Below are positions 17,857 through 27,040 of a stretch of 64,000 bases of DNA, piece by piece. Origin of the DNA: Clostridium moniliforme. Lineage in GTDB: Bacteria > Bacillota > Clostridia > Clostridiales > Clostridiaceae. The notes beneath the pieces are model-generated. The model saw nothing but the letters and a program-made list of their open reading frames with translations, was not told the origin of the DNA and searched no databases. Position 1 is the first letter of the stretch; each line of letters opens with the position of its first letter. The stretch spans positions 62,001 through 126,000 of the forward strand of contig NZ_JAGGJZ010000006.1 of assembly GCF_017873235.1 (NCBI RefSeq), in the 5' to 3' direction. The position numbers were made by a program, and so were the translations under genes.

Positions 17857-18729
17857 TTATTCTCTTACATATGATGATCCTAATTCTTGAAGTCTTGCAA
17901 TTCTATCATCTGAATCTGGATGACTTGAAGCAAGATTTGCCCATAATCCTTTTTGACTAGACCCATTAAATGTATCAAGGACAGCTGCTAAACTATCTCC
18001 ATATCCACAATTAAATGCAAACTCATCTGCTAAATATTCATTTTGTCTACTTGAATGCATAACTAACATTGTGCCTATCTTTGTCCAAATCCACATTATT
18101 GCAACTAGAATTAAATCAATAAATATGTTATATATTATACTTCCAATACCTTCACTTGCAGCACCTAAAACGATTCCTACTATATTAATAATTACTCTAT
18201 ATATGATAAACATTGCTGTAACAATAAAGTTACCAATAGTTATCATAAGTATTAAATCAGTATCTTTATGTGCTAAATGTCCTAACTCATGTGCAAAAGT
18301 AGCTTTAATTTCTTCATCTGAATATCTCAAAAAACCTTTTGTTAAACATATTGTTTTTCTTCCAGTAGCAAAAGCATTTGGTGATTCATCATTACTCATA
18401 AACAATTGAACATCATCTGGAATTGAAGGACTTAACTCTTTAGCTTTAGCATAAACTTCATTAAATAATGGCTCTAATCTATTTACAAATTCTTTCCTTT
18501 TAATTTTCTTACAACCTGTTTGTAAACGTAATACCCACTCACCTACTGGTGATAATGCAACTACTAATGAAATTGCATATACTATTATGCCGACAAATAT
18601 TCCTTTAATGTTATTAAATCCTTCACTAAATAAAGCAACAACTATTAATGTATTTAATATTAAATATATAAGTACACCTATATTACTTTTTTTAGTGAGA
18701 TTCTTTATAAAATCAACAAAATAAGTCAT
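17857..18729 (-). CDS. htpX: M48 family membrane metalloprotease HtpX-like
   Basis: Zinc-dependent membrane protease for quality control of membrane proteins; 290 residues. The zinc motif HELGH is at 147-151 in ATFAHELGHLAHKDTD. The glutamate ligand is expected in RQNEYLADEFA. Hydrophobic helices are at about 17-60 and 158-220. The start is the ATG at 18729, because AGGGGGAAAG lies directly upstream; an in-frame ATG 45 bases earlier has no ribosome site. The gene ends in its own terminator. Its place beside the toxin cassette may be coincidental, as HtpX homologues are common stand-alone genes. Confidence 0.88.
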   Translation of the reverse strand: MTYFVDFIKNLTKKSNIGVLIYLILNTLIVVALFSEGFNNIKGIFVGIIVYAISLVVALSPVGEWVLRLQTGCKKIKRKEFVNRLEPLFNEVYAKAKELSPSIPDDVQLFMSNDESPNAFATGRKTICLTKGFLRYSDEEIKATFAHELGHLAHKDTDLILMITIGNFIVTAMFIIYRVIINIVGIVLGAASEGIGSIIYNIFIDLILVAIMWIWTKIGTMLVMHSSRQNEYLADEFAFNCGYGDSLAAVLDTFNGSSQKGLWANLASSHPDSDDRIARLQELGSSYVRE

Positions 18730-18897
18730 CTTTCTCCCCCTATAAGTAAAATTATGTATTAAAATAATTGCCAATTATTACAGTAATAAGTTTACTACGT
18801 TAAAATTGGGAATACAATACATTTCGCATGACAAATTTCTACATCATTCCACTATAATTGAATATATTTCCTAAATATCAAATATATTGATTAAGTA

Positions 18898-18947
18898 AAA
18901 AAAATATTCGATTATAACGAAATTAGTTGTTTTAATCGAATATTTTT
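18898..18947. terminator. Strong hairpin between htpX and CRISPR array 1
   Basis: AAATATTCGATTA and TAATCGAATATTT form a 13-bp stem with a T-run on both sides, so it can act on both strands. On the minus strand it would stop transcripts leaving array 1 before htpX. The rest of 18730-19022 holds nothing else I recognise beyond the htpX promoter region. Confidence 0.65.
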
Positions 18948-19024
18948 ATAAAATTTATTTAATTGTATTAGATACATATTATTTATTTCATTAACTAAAA
19001 TTTTCACATTATTTTATTAATATA

Positions 19025-19058
19025 AAAGCTGAATTTATTAAATATATAAATCAGCTTT
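19025..19058 (-). terminator. Hairpin at the trailer end of CRISPR array 1
   Basis: AAAGCTGA and TCAGCTTT arms, extended by an AT-rich inner stem. It lies beyond the last repeat in the direction of array transcription. A closely similar hairpin (AAAGTGCTGA) occupies the same place beyond array 2. Confidence 0.5.
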
Positions 19059-19144
19059 AAATAATCTAATCTCTTTTATTAAGTTTTTATTTCTCTTTAT
19101 TTTACTAATTAGTATACAAATTTTACTGAAGAACACAAATAAAA

Positions 19145-19684
19145 ATTTACATTCCATATAGTTAAGATAAAACTTAATTGTTGTATCCATATATCTCCGA
19201 CCTTTAAATCATTTAAATTCCATATAGTTAAGATAAAACCATCATGTAATGTCATTAGTTGGTAATAAGCAGTACATTTACATTCCATATAGTTAAGATA
19301 AAACAAAACGCAGACGAAACAGAAAAAGATAATATTATAAATTTACATTCCATATAGTTAAGATAAAACTAATAATATATATATAAATACTAATGCTAAT
19401 AATTTATTTACATTCCATATAGTTAAGATAAAACATATATGGAAAAAAGTTTAAGTGATAGTAGAATGAAATTTACATTCCATATAGTTAAGATAAAACT
19501 TTCATAATCATAAAGATTAGTAAAATTTACATTCCATATAGTTAAGATAAAACAAGATCATTTAAACCCTGTTCTTTTGATTCATCAATAATTTACATTC
19601 CATATAGTTAAGATAAAACTTTATACTATTTAGATGAAGTTAAATTTAATCTAAAATTTACATTCCATATAGTTAAGATAAAAC
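19145..19684 (-). CRISPR. CRISPR array 1 (9 repeats, type I-B)
   Basis: Nine 29-base repeats start at 19145, 19211, 19276, 19341, 19406, 19471, 19525, 19591 and 19656. In transcript orientation the repeat begins GTTTTATCTTAACTAT, continues AT and ends GGAATGTAAAT. Spacers are 36-37 bases except one of only 25 bases (19500-19524). The repeat at 19211 carries one substitution (ACATT to AAATT on the plus strand), near the end away from the leader. The shared leader sequence sits at the high-coordinate side, so transcription runs leftward and new spacers enter at 19684. Cas2 is the adjacent gene. Confidence 0.97.
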
Positions 19685-19868
19685 CCCATAAAATATTAAT
19701 GCTAAAATGGCTTAACTAAGCCATCCTTATATTAATATTTTACTATATTTATAATGCTTTTGCAGTAAATCGTTAGTAATTTATTTTAATATCTTTTTAT
19801 TTTATATCTAACCTATTGGTACATCTAGCTTATAATATATTTTTATTATTATTTAATCTACTGCAAAA
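19685..19868 (-). promoter_or_regulatory. Leader of CRISPR array 1
   Basis: Shares blocks with the leader of array 2: AAGCCATCCT, then TATATTAATATT, then CTTTTGCAGTAAA. Two structural elements recur: a short palindrome next to the first repeat (ATGGCTTA, two bases, TAAGCCAT at 19707-19724) and an inverted repeat TTTTGCAGTA (19758-19767) / TACTGCAAAA (19859-19868), with 101 bases from start to start. The leader ends at the cas2 stop codon. Confidence 0.85.
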
Positions 19869-19869
19869 T

Positions 19870-20133
19870 TTATAGAAATAATTCATCATAATTTTTTTCA
19901 CTACCTATAACATACTTATTTATATTTTTATTATTCTTCACCTTATAAATATATATAGAATCGTATTTTACATCTAATATTAAATCAATTTCTGATAAAC
20001 ATTTTCTAAGTTTTGCTCCAGTTATACTGCCTTCAAAAACTGAATTTTGTGTCCATGTAAGATACATTTTTAATTTCTTTCTTACTTTATTTACTCTCTT
20101 TTCTCCAACGTCATAAGTAATTACAACAAACAT
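19870..20133 (-). CDS. cas2: CRISPR-associated endonuclease Cas2
   Basis: Structural partner of Cas1 in spacer integration; 87 residues. It has the ferredoxin-like opening MFVVITYDVGEKRVNKVRKKLKMYL and TWTQNSVFEGSIT, with Asp8 at the usual position. The cas1 stop is directly upstream, so cas4-cas1-cas2 form one tight unit. Its own stop abuts the leader of array 1. Confidence 0.97.
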   Translation of the reverse strand: MFVVITYDVGEKRVNKVRKKLKMYLTWTQNSVFEGSITGAKLRKCLSEIDLILDVKYDSIYIYKVKNNKNINKYVIGSEKNYDELFL

Positions 20134-20134
20134 A

Positions 20135-21118
20135 TTACCACCATGCCTTTAATCCTTTATACTCTTCATTTTCAATAAAATATTTTATTAATTTATAACA
20201 CTCAAGTTTTATTAATGTTCTATATGAAACCTTTCTATTTAAAGTTCTATGTTTTATAGTTGTCATTAATTTATTTTCATATTCTCTTATAAACTTTTTC
20301 TTTCCCATATCATTTAAATAACAAAGTTCATCTTCAATAATAAAGTCTTTTAAAGTTATCATATTTTTATTAATTAATTTAAATATAATTGGATCAATAA
20401 TTAGAGGTTTAAATATTTCTGCTATATCTAAACTTAATGAAAATCTTTTTGTTGAAGGCTCATGGAGATAACTAATTGTTGGATCTAATTGTGTTTTATA
20501 AATTTCTCCAAGAACAGTTGTATACATAAGACTATTTCCAAAAGATATTAATGCATTTATAGGATCTTTAGGAGGTCTTTTTTCTCTTTTATTAAATTTA
20601 AATTCTTCTTTTAAAAAATAATTTAAAGCCTCATAATAAATTTTTCTTCCTCTTCCCTCAGCACCCATAAGTTCTGTTATATCATTTGAATTATTTACAT
20701 TTTCCCTTTCTATTTCTATATTTTCTATTAGTTCTTTTGGAACTTCACTATGTCTTCTTAAATTTCTTAAAATATGATGAAAAGCTGCATCTATAAAAGA
20801 TTTTGCTATTTTTAATCTCTTCTTTTTATTAGAGTATGCAAGTCCTTGTTTAACTAAAAGCAATCCAGAAACATTCTTTTTTCTTGAGTAATATGTACCA
20901 CTATAAAATCCATAATAATTATATATATTTATAATTACTCCATATCTTGATATATAATTTAAAAATTTTGTATTTAAATCTATTTCTCCAAATAAATGCA
21001 TTCTCTCTATTTCTTCAATTGGTATAGCTTTCTTATTGTCTTCTGAATCTATAAAATATACAGTATTTTCTTTTCTCTTAAGATTTCCACTACTAAAAAC
21101 ATAATAATCTCTTCCCAT
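20135..21118 (-). CDS. cas1: CRISPR-associated endonuclease Cas1
   Basis: Metal-dependent integrase that inserts new spacers at the leader end; 327 residues. Signature parts are MGRDYYVFSSGNLKRKENTVYF at the N-terminus, GAEGRGRKIYYEAL with the catalytic glutamate, and YLHEPSTKRFSLSLDIAEIFKPLIID with the catalytic histidine and aspartate. AAGGAGGTTTAAA overlaps the cas4 stop and sets the start. The sequence fits the type I-B group. Confidence 0.97.
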   Translation of the reverse strand: MGRDYYVFSSGNLKRKENTVYFIDSEDNKKAIPIEEIERMHLFGEIDLNTKFLNYISRYGVIINIYNYYGFYSGTYYSRKKNVSGLLLVKQGLAYSNKKKRLKIAKSFIDAAFHHILRNLRRHSEVPKELIENIEIERENVNNSNDITELMGAEGRGRKIYYEALNYFLKEEFKFNKREKRPPKDPINALISFGNSLMYTTVLGEIYKTQLDPTISYLHEPSTKRFSLSLDIAEIFKPLIIDPIIFKLINKNMITLKDFIIEDELCYLNDMGKKKFIREYENKLMTTIKHRTLNRKVSYRTLIKLECYKLIKYFIENEEYKGLKAWW

Positions 21119-21121
21119 ATT

Positions 21122-21640
21122 TTAAACCTCCTTCACATAACAATATTCATAATAAGCACATTTTTTACAATAAGGATATTTTTTAACTTTAGGTGGATAT
21201 TCAAGATTTAATATATGGTTTATATCAATTAAGGCACTTTCTATATGTTTTATATCTTCATCTGTAAGTTCTATTTCTTCAACTTTTCTTTCTTTTACGT
21301 AATTTAAAGTTCCTTTTCTTTCTATTCCCATATTTTTTAAATAATATAGATAATATAATAGTTGCATTTTATCTGATTCTTTCATTTTGCTAGTTATTTT
21401 TACCTCACTTATTTTTTTCTTATCCATAATATCAATTTTTATCATATTATCAATAAGCTTTTCTTTTTTATTTTCTTTATTTCTATAAGAACTCTCATGA
21501 ACAACATTACCTTGTAATACTCTACCATTTTGATTTTCCATAGATATTCCTTTTGAAAATAACCATAGTTTTCTTTTGCATATGAAATAATAATTAAACT
21601 TTGTTCCTTGAACTTTTAGTTCATCAAATTTAAATTCCAT
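21122..21640 (-). CDS. cas4: CRISPR-associated exonuclease Cas4
   Basis: RecB-like nuclease with an Fe-S cluster that trims and orients prespacers; 172 residues from the ATG at 21640, chosen because GGGAG lies 6-7 bases upstream (an in-frame ATG at 21655 has none). Cysteines fit the cluster: one early (YFICKRKLWLF) and three late (YPYCKKCAYYEYC). The RecB-type EVKITSK and QLLYYLYYLKN stretches are present. A perfect hairpin lies 23 bases upstream. Confidence 0.95.
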   Translation of the reverse strand: MEFKFDELKVQGTKFNYYFICKRKLWLFSKGISMENQNGRVLQGNVVHESSYRNKENKKEKLIDNMIKIDIMDKKKISEVKITSKMKESDKMQLLYYLYYLKNMGIERKGTLNYVKERKVEEIELTDEDIKHIESALIDINHILNLEYPPKVKKYPYCKKCAYYEYCYVKEV

Positions 21641-21662
21641 ACTAATCACTCCCATAAAATAA

Positions 21663-21693
21663 TCCTTGATTGAATGTTATCATCAATCAAGGA
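21663..21693 (-). terminator. Hairpin between the WYL regulator and cas4
   Basis: TCCTTGATTGA pairs perfectly with TCAATCAAGGA around a nine-base loop, followed on the minus strand by TATTTTATG. It could terminate the WYL-regulator transcript or act as an attenuator ahead of cas4-cas1-cas2. Confidence 0.6.
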
Positions 21694-21728
21694 CATAATT
21701 GGTAATGAATTTTTATATAATATTAGTT

Positions 21729-22667
21729 TTATAAGTTTTCAATCATTTTTTTAAGTTCACATTTAACTTCTTTTTTAAGTATTTCAGGTTTTATAATTTT
21801 AACTGAGCTTTTCATAGAAAAAATCCATGAAATTATTTCTGGATCAATATTCATCCTTGCTTTAAATAATATTTTTCCATTATTTAATTCTTCTATTATC
21901 TGATTATCAACCCATATTCTCTCTTTTATAGTATTAGCAATTGGAGGGGTAATTTCTAGTTCTATATCATATTCTTTCCCGCCAAAAATACCTATACTAT
22001 TTTTCCTATATTCAGTTATTAATTTATCTACATCATTATCAATTTTAAATCTTTTACTTGTTACTATATAATTTTTTATTCTTATTAATTTAAAAAATCT
22101 TATATCATTTCTTAATAAACATTTTGAAGCTATATACCATTCTCCTTTAAATATAATTAATTTATAAGGTTCTATTGTTCTTTTTGTATTTGCTCCATAA
22201 TTTCCAGTATATTCTATTATTATTTGCTGATGATTTAATATAGCTTCATAAAAAATTTTTTTAATAGTTAAAATATCCTTATTACTTACATTAATCTTTG
22301 AATAAGGTATCATTTGTGCTGAAATATTATCTGTATCTTTTAAAATTGTGTAATTTATTTTTTCTAATGCTCTTTTTAGTTTTTCACTTTCTATATCATT
22401 ATATTGACATGAATTTATATGCATTTTTAAAAGAATTATTTCTTCTTTTGTAAGCAATTCCTTAAAAGGGAAATATAAATCTATCATTTTATAACCCCCA
22501 TTTGGTCCTGGAATAGACTCTATTGTAAATAATTCACTTATTGCATTTTTATATCTTAATACTTGTTTTTCTGTAACAGCTAATTTATTTGCTAAATCCT
22601 TTTTCTTAACTATATTTCCTTTTTTTAATTCAAAAAGCATTTTTAGAATATTTTCTAAATTACTCAT
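21729..22667 (-). CDS. WYL-domain transcriptional regulator embedded in the cas locus
   Basis: 312-residue regulator with an N-terminal winged helix-turn-helix (KKDLANKLAVTEKQVLRYKNAI, about 19-40) and a WYL ligand-binding domain (IIFKGEWYIASKCLLRNDIRFFKLIRI, about 167-193). WYL proteins beside cas genes are known as repressors or sensors of CRISPR-Cas; the ligand is usually a nucleic acid or nucleotide, which is family knowledge. It is separated from cas3 by about 140 bases and from cas4 by a hairpin, so it probably has its own promoter. AAAGGAGTAG precedes the ATG. A role in controlling this cas operon is inferred from position. Confidence 0.9.
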   Translation of the reverse strand: MSNLENILKMLFELKKGNIVKKKDLANKLAVTEKQVLRYKNAISELFTIESIPGPNGGYKMIDLYFPFKELLTKEEIILLKMHINSCQYNDIESEKLKRALEKINYTILKDTDNISAQMIPYSKINVSNKDILTIKKIFYEAILNHQQIIIEYTGNYGANTKRTIEPYKLIIFKGEWYIASKCLLRNDIRFFKLIRIKNYIVTSKRFKIDNDVDKLITEYRKNSIGIFGGKEYDIELEITPPIANTIKERIWVDNQIIEELNNGKILFKARMNIDPEIISWIFSMKSSVKIIKPEILKKEVKCELKKMIENL

Positions 22668-22808
22668 AAACTACTCCTTTAACAAAATATTTTTTAGCTG
22701 TAATATCTTGGTTATATAAATTTACTACCTTTAGATTTAGCGTATTTTCTAATACATTTAATTTAAGCTATTTTAATCCACCTAAAACACTTATAAAATA
22801 ATTCTTTA

Positions 22809-25046
22809 TTATAAAAAATTATCATATATATTATTTTCTTTACTTCTCATAAAACCTAATTTACCGTATTCACAACTTACAACTGGAATTTTTTCATATT
22901 TACTTATTTCTATTTCTTTATATAATGCTGATCTTCCTAAAGTCTCCAAATCATATTTTCCCACTGATACAGTATAACTTTTAAGCATATCTCTAATTTT
23001 AATTTTCTCTAATCTTAATTTATTTTCGTATTCTAATTTTTCTACACCTTTATTTATTGTTTCAGACTTCATTTCCTGTAATATTATCTGAATGTCTTTT
23101 AATCTTTTTAAGTTGTTATTTATTACTTCAATATTTTCTTCATAAATTGATTTTGGCATTATATCAAAAGATACTATATTTCTAAGCTTTGCATCTTTTT
23201 TATCTATTTCATATGGTTTAATATCTTTTATCCAATCTGCAAATTCATTATATTCTTCATAATATTTACTGCCTTTTATATTTTTAGTTGTTAAGGTTCT
23301 ATTTATAATTTTAACCTTTTCCTTTTCTGATAATATTCCATCTTTATTTTTTAAAGCTTCTTTTGATAATTCATATATTTTTCTATCTATAAAGCCTGTA
23401 TTTCCTTTTGTTAGTATATTATCATCAACTTCTAAAAATACAAAACAGTTATGCTTTTCTACTGATTTTTCTCCTTTTCTGTTACATCTTCCTAACCTTT
23501 GAAATAATCCATTAATATCAGATAACTCTGTAAATAAATAATCAAAATCAATATCCAAACTTGCCTCTACAATTTGTGTTGAAATCCATATTCCATCTCC
23601 TTTAAAATCTGTTTTTCCAAATTTTAAAATTTCATTTTCTTTACTAGCTCTATCTTTTTTTATAAATTTACTATGAAAAATCTCTAAATTCTCTATACCT
23701 TTTTCACTTAATTCTTTATATAACTCTTGTGCCTTTTTTATTGTATTACAGACTACTAATATTTTATTACTTACTCCACTTTCCTTATTTTCTTTATATT
23801 TATTATAAATTATTTCACTATTTATTTTTGATTCGTAAGTTTTTATATTGTGTCTTTTTAAATCATTAACAAAAGTTTCTTCCTTAAAATTAAATTCATT
23901 ACCTTCTCCAATTAATAAATCTTTTATAAAAGGAGCTAATGTTGCTGTTAAAATTGCAACTTTTCCACCTAAGTTAATTATACTTTTCACTCCATAAATT
24001 AAATAAGCTAATAAATCTGCACTATACATTTGTATTTCATCTATAACAACCTTTGAATATGACAATGTTGCAGCTTTCATTTCATATCCTTTATATTTTA
24101 AAACAAAGTCAAATATTTGATCTAAAGTTGCTATATTAAGTGGAATCGCTAATTGCTTTCCTTCTTTTTTATAAGTTAATATATCTATATTTTTATCACT
24201 ATGCTCATTGTAATAAGAAAGTGTATCTGAATGAATTAATGCCACTTTATGTTCTATTTCATCAGTAACAATATTCTCTGAAATTCTTTTATAAATAGCA
24301 TTTATTGCAGTTTTTAATGGTAAAATAAAAAATCCTTTGTTATCTCCAATCCAATGTAAACCAGCTTCAGTTTTTCCCATTCCAGTTTGTGCTACAACAA
24401 TAATATTTTCATTTGAATTATTTTTACAAAACTCTTGAAGTTCATTCCAACTTGCATTTTTATTCTTAGCTTTCCAAATAGATAAAAGATTCTCTAAGCT
24501 CATATTTAAGAAATCATTCTTATATTCTATTTTTGTTCCTCCACTTGCACTAAAATCACACTTATTGACAAAACCTTTAACTAATATAGCTTCATTATCT
24601 CCTCTTATTTTACCAATTCTTTTTGGTGTAATTGGTTTTAATTTATATGTTTCAAAATCACTTAATAAATCTTCTATTAACTCTTTTTCATCTATTAATG
24701 TTTTTAAATTATCATCATAATAATAGTGATGAAATAATACTGCAAAACATACCTTATAATAGTCTTCCTTACTATCAAAATCTTTTGGATTTATAAAATA
24801 AAGAGATAGCAGATTATGAGCTATCTCCTTTTCAGTATTAAAATCTGTTCCATGTTTTATCCTATACTGAAATTCTCTATTTACTTTTCCAAAATCATGA
24901 TACTCGCAAGCTATTTTCGTAAGATTTAGTATTTTTTCATCTTTTATATACCCAAGCTCCTTTAAATACTCAATATTGTTTAATAAATCATCTGTATGTT
25001 CTCTTATTGATTTATCTGGTTTAGCACTATAAATACTTAAATCCAT
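22809..25046 (-). CDS. cas3: CRISPR-associated helicase-nuclease Cas3 (HD + SF2 helicase)
   Basis: Target-degrading effector recruited by Cascade; 745 residues with both domains fused. The N-terminal HD nuclease has IREHTDDLLN and IACEYHDFGKVN (His50-Asp51) and FHHYYYDDN. The helicase has Walker A TGMGKT (221-226), the DEIQ box in VVIDEIQMYSADL, TATLAPF, and QRLGRCNRKGEK as motif VI. TTGGAGGTTTTAA precedes the ATG. It follows cas5 by 15 bases in the same transcript. Confidence 0.96.
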   Translation of the reverse strand: MDLSIYSAKPDKSIREHTDDLLNNIEYLKELGYIKDEKILNLTKIACEYHDFGKVNREFQYRIKHGTDFNTEKEIAHNLLSLYFINPKDFDSKEDYYKVCFAVLFHHYYYDDNLKTLIDEKELIEDLLSDFETYKLKPITPKRIGKIRGDNEAILVKGFVNKCDFSASGGTKIEYKNDFLNMSLENLLSIWKAKNKNASWNELQEFCKNNSNENIIVVAQTGMGKTEAGLHWIGDNKGFFILPLKTAINAIYKRISENIVTDEIEHKVALIHSDTLSYYNEHSDKNIDILTYKKEGKQLAIPLNIATLDQIFDFVLKYKGYEMKAATLSYSKVVIDEIQMYSADLLAYLIYGVKSIINLGGKVAILTATLAPFIKDLLIGEGNEFNFKEETFVNDLKRHNIKTYESKINSEIIYNKYKENKESGVSNKILVVCNTIKKAQELYKELSEKGIENLEIFHSKFIKKDRASKENEILKFGKTDFKGDGIWISTQIVEASLDIDFDYLFTELSDINGLFQRLGRCNRKGEKSVEKHNCFVFLEVDDNILTKGNTGFIDRKIYELSKEALKNKDGILSEKEKVKIINRTLTTKNIKGSKYYEEYNEFADWIKDIKPYEIDKKDAKLRNIVSFDIMPKSIYEENIEVINNNLKRLKDIQIILQEMKSETINKGVEKLEYENKLRLEKIKIRDMLKSYTVSVGKYDLETLGRSALYKEIEISKYEKIPVVSCEYGKLGFMRSKENNIYDNFL

Positions 25047-25061
25047 TTTAAAACCTCCAAT

Positions 25062-26150
25062 TTATATGAAATTCACTATATATTTATTATTATCATCTAT
25101 ATCAAAATAAACATTTTCTGCTGCCTTTCCTACCATATATTTTGAAATAAATAATACCTTTTTTTTATTAAAAACCCTCTTATTATCAATTATTTTATAG
25201 TCTTTATTCAAATAATACTTAGTTCCAGAACAGCATTTACTATCACTAACTTTTATAGATTCAATTACTTCTTCTTTTACTAAATTAAAATCAACATAGG
25301 CTGTATTGTAATTTATTATTTCATCTTGATCTTCAACCTCTTTAAGAAGTTCAACCATTTTGACCTCTTGTATATCAACAAAATCTTCACTTCTACCAAT
25401 TGATTTTAAGTTATAAATATTTTTTTCTATATCAAGTAACGTTTCTTTGTCACTTCTTATATGAATAATTAGATTTACATTATTTAAAGTTTCATAATAT
25501 TTTAATGAAGTTGTTAAACTAGCAAATCTTGAATATGGTTTTGTATAATTTTCTTCTTTAAAATTTTCAAATTCATCTTTTATATATTTTTCTTTAAGTT
25601 TAAGCTCTACTTCCATTTTCTTAATCTCTTCTAATGCAGTCTTATCCCCTTTAAGTTCTTTTTTCTTTTCAGATAAATTTTTCTTTTCATCTTTTATTAA
25701 TTTTAATTTATTATCTTTTTCTTTTTTTAATGCTCCACCTATCTTTTCAGATAAATCTTTTAAATCTCTAAATTCTTGTAAGAGATGTTCATTATATACT
25801 TGTATTGTTGTTCCTTTTCTAAAGCTATTTCCTTGAGCCTTTAATGCTTTTGCAACTTTTTCATAAGACATTGATAAACTGTTTGAATTTTTGAATTTTA
25901 CAAGTATTCCTCTATCATCCATAACCGTATTTAAAAAACAATAATCTGTATATGGCTCTAAAGTTAATGATTCGTAATTTCCTTGAATACTTATATCCAT
26001 AGGCTTGTATCTTTTATAATTACATGCATTATGAATAGCTCCAATAACTGTTGAAAATGGTGGTAATGGATATGTCATCTTATTTAAAGAAGTTTCTTCT
26101 TTTTTATAGTTAGCACTATTTTGTTTTAAAACTATTCTTAAAGCTTCCAT
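25062..26150 (-). CDS. cas5: CRISPR-associated protein Cas5 (type I-B) with coiled-coil insertion
   Basis: Cascade subunit that caps the 5' handle of the crRNA; 362 residues. The N-terminus (MEALRIVLKQNSANYKKEETSLNKMTYPLPPFSTVIGAIHNA) is the typical Cas5 opening, with the conserved PPFSTVIGAIHNAC segment. Residues about 128-200 form a lysine/glutamate-rich coiled coil (KKEKDNKLKLIKDEKKN, then KKMEVELKLKEKYIKDEF) interrupting the fold, which makes it longer than most Cas5 proteins. The cas7 stop is three bases before its ATG. Confidence 0.93.
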   Translation of the reverse strand: MEALRIVLKQNSANYKKEETSLNKMTYPLPPFSTVIGAIHNACNYKRYKPMDISIQGNYESLTLEPYTDYCFLNTVMDDRGILVKFKNSNSLSMSYEKVAKALKAQGNSFRKGTTIQVYNEHLLQEFRDLKDLSEKIGGALKKEKDNKLKLIKDEKKNLSEKKKELKGDKTALEEIKKMEVELKLKEKYIKDEFENFKEENYTKPYSRFASLTTSLKYYETLNNVNLIIHIRSDKETLLDIEKNIYNLKSIGRSEDFVDIQEVKMVELLKEVEDQDEIINYNTAYVDFNLVKEEVIESIKVSDSKCCSGTKYYLNKDYKIIDNKRVFNKKKVLFISKYMVGKAAENVYFDIDDNNKYIVNFI

Positions 26151-26152
26151 AA

Positions 26153-27040
26153 TTAAATACCGTAATAATTATTTACTTCTTCTTCTAACGTAGCAAAAAA
26201 TTTTCTTATACTTAAAGGACTTAATTTTTCTTTAATTTCACCTTCATTTGCTAAATTTTCTCCTTCTAATAATCCAACATAACATCCATTATTTATTCTA
26301 TCTTTTAAATCTTCTGTTACTTCTAACTTATTATTTTTTACACTAACTACATTTTCAAAATAATGAGTCTTTCTATTTACAAGTCCACCAACTATAAATA
26401 TTGGTTCTGAATTATCAAGATTTCCTTTTACAACTAATGATAAATTTTCTACAGCATTTAAAAGCATTTTCACTCTTGTTGCCTTTTCTTCATTACTTGC
26501 TTCTTCTGAATCGAAATTTTCATCTCTCCCTATCATTTCTAAATCAATAGTCATACTATATTGTTTTAATGATTTATCATATTCATATTGATAAGGCATA
26601 AGTCCAGCTTCTCCTGCCTTTGCTTGTAGATTTATACCATTCTTTTTAGCATAGTTTGTTGCCATATATAAGTTGTTGTGAAATCTATATTCATTAACAA
26701 ATTCATTACAAGCTACTGCATCTGTTAAATAAAATGAACTATTTCTAACATAAGTATTATTGACTGTATTCATATATCCGCCTTCTAATGCTCTACAATT
26801 TGTAACATTTAAATCCTTTGATACAGCTTTTTGATTTACCTTTTTATCTATAATAGTTTCTAAATCATCATAAAGCCCACTTTGAACCATTATTCCATTT
26901 TTAAGACTTTCTCTACTTCTAGTTGCATATATTTTCCCATTTCTAAAAACTTTTTGTACTGAAGATATATTTCCAAGCCCTTCCCCATAGTTTGAAGTCA
27001 TATTTGCTATAACTGTAAGTGTTAAAGACTTTTTACTCAT
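26153..27040 (-). CDS. cas7: CRISPR-associated protein Cas7 (Cst2/DevR, type I-B)
   Basis: RNA-binding backbone of Cascade; 295 residues. Family hallmarks are SLTLTVIANMTSNYGEG, SVQKVFRNGKIYATRSRESLKNGI and GEAGLMPYQYEYD. The start is the ATG at 27040, preceded by GAAGGAGGAGAAAATA; it overlaps the end of cas8 by eight bases (ATGAGTAA). A longer reading from 27079 would overlap cas8 much more and lacks a ribosome site. Confidence 0.95.
   Translation of the reverse strand: MSKKSLTLTVIANMTSNYGEGLGNISSVQKVFRNGKIYATRSRESLKNGIMVQSGLYDDLETIIDKKVNQKAVSKDLNVTNCRALEGGYMNTVNNTYVRNSSFYLTDAVACNEFVNEYRFHNNLYMATNYAKKNGINLQAKAGEAGLMPYQYEYDKSLKQYSMTIDLEMIGRDENFDSEEASNEEKATRVKMLLNAVENLSLVVKGNLDNSEPIFIVGGLVNRKTHYFENVVSVKNNKLEVTEDLKDRINNGCYVGLLEGENLANEGEIKEKLSPLSIRKFFATLEEEVNNYYGI

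Noticed and set aside
18071..18409. Plus-strand frame of 112 codons within htpX
   Set aside because: Antisense of the protease gene, whose HELGH motif proves the coding strand.
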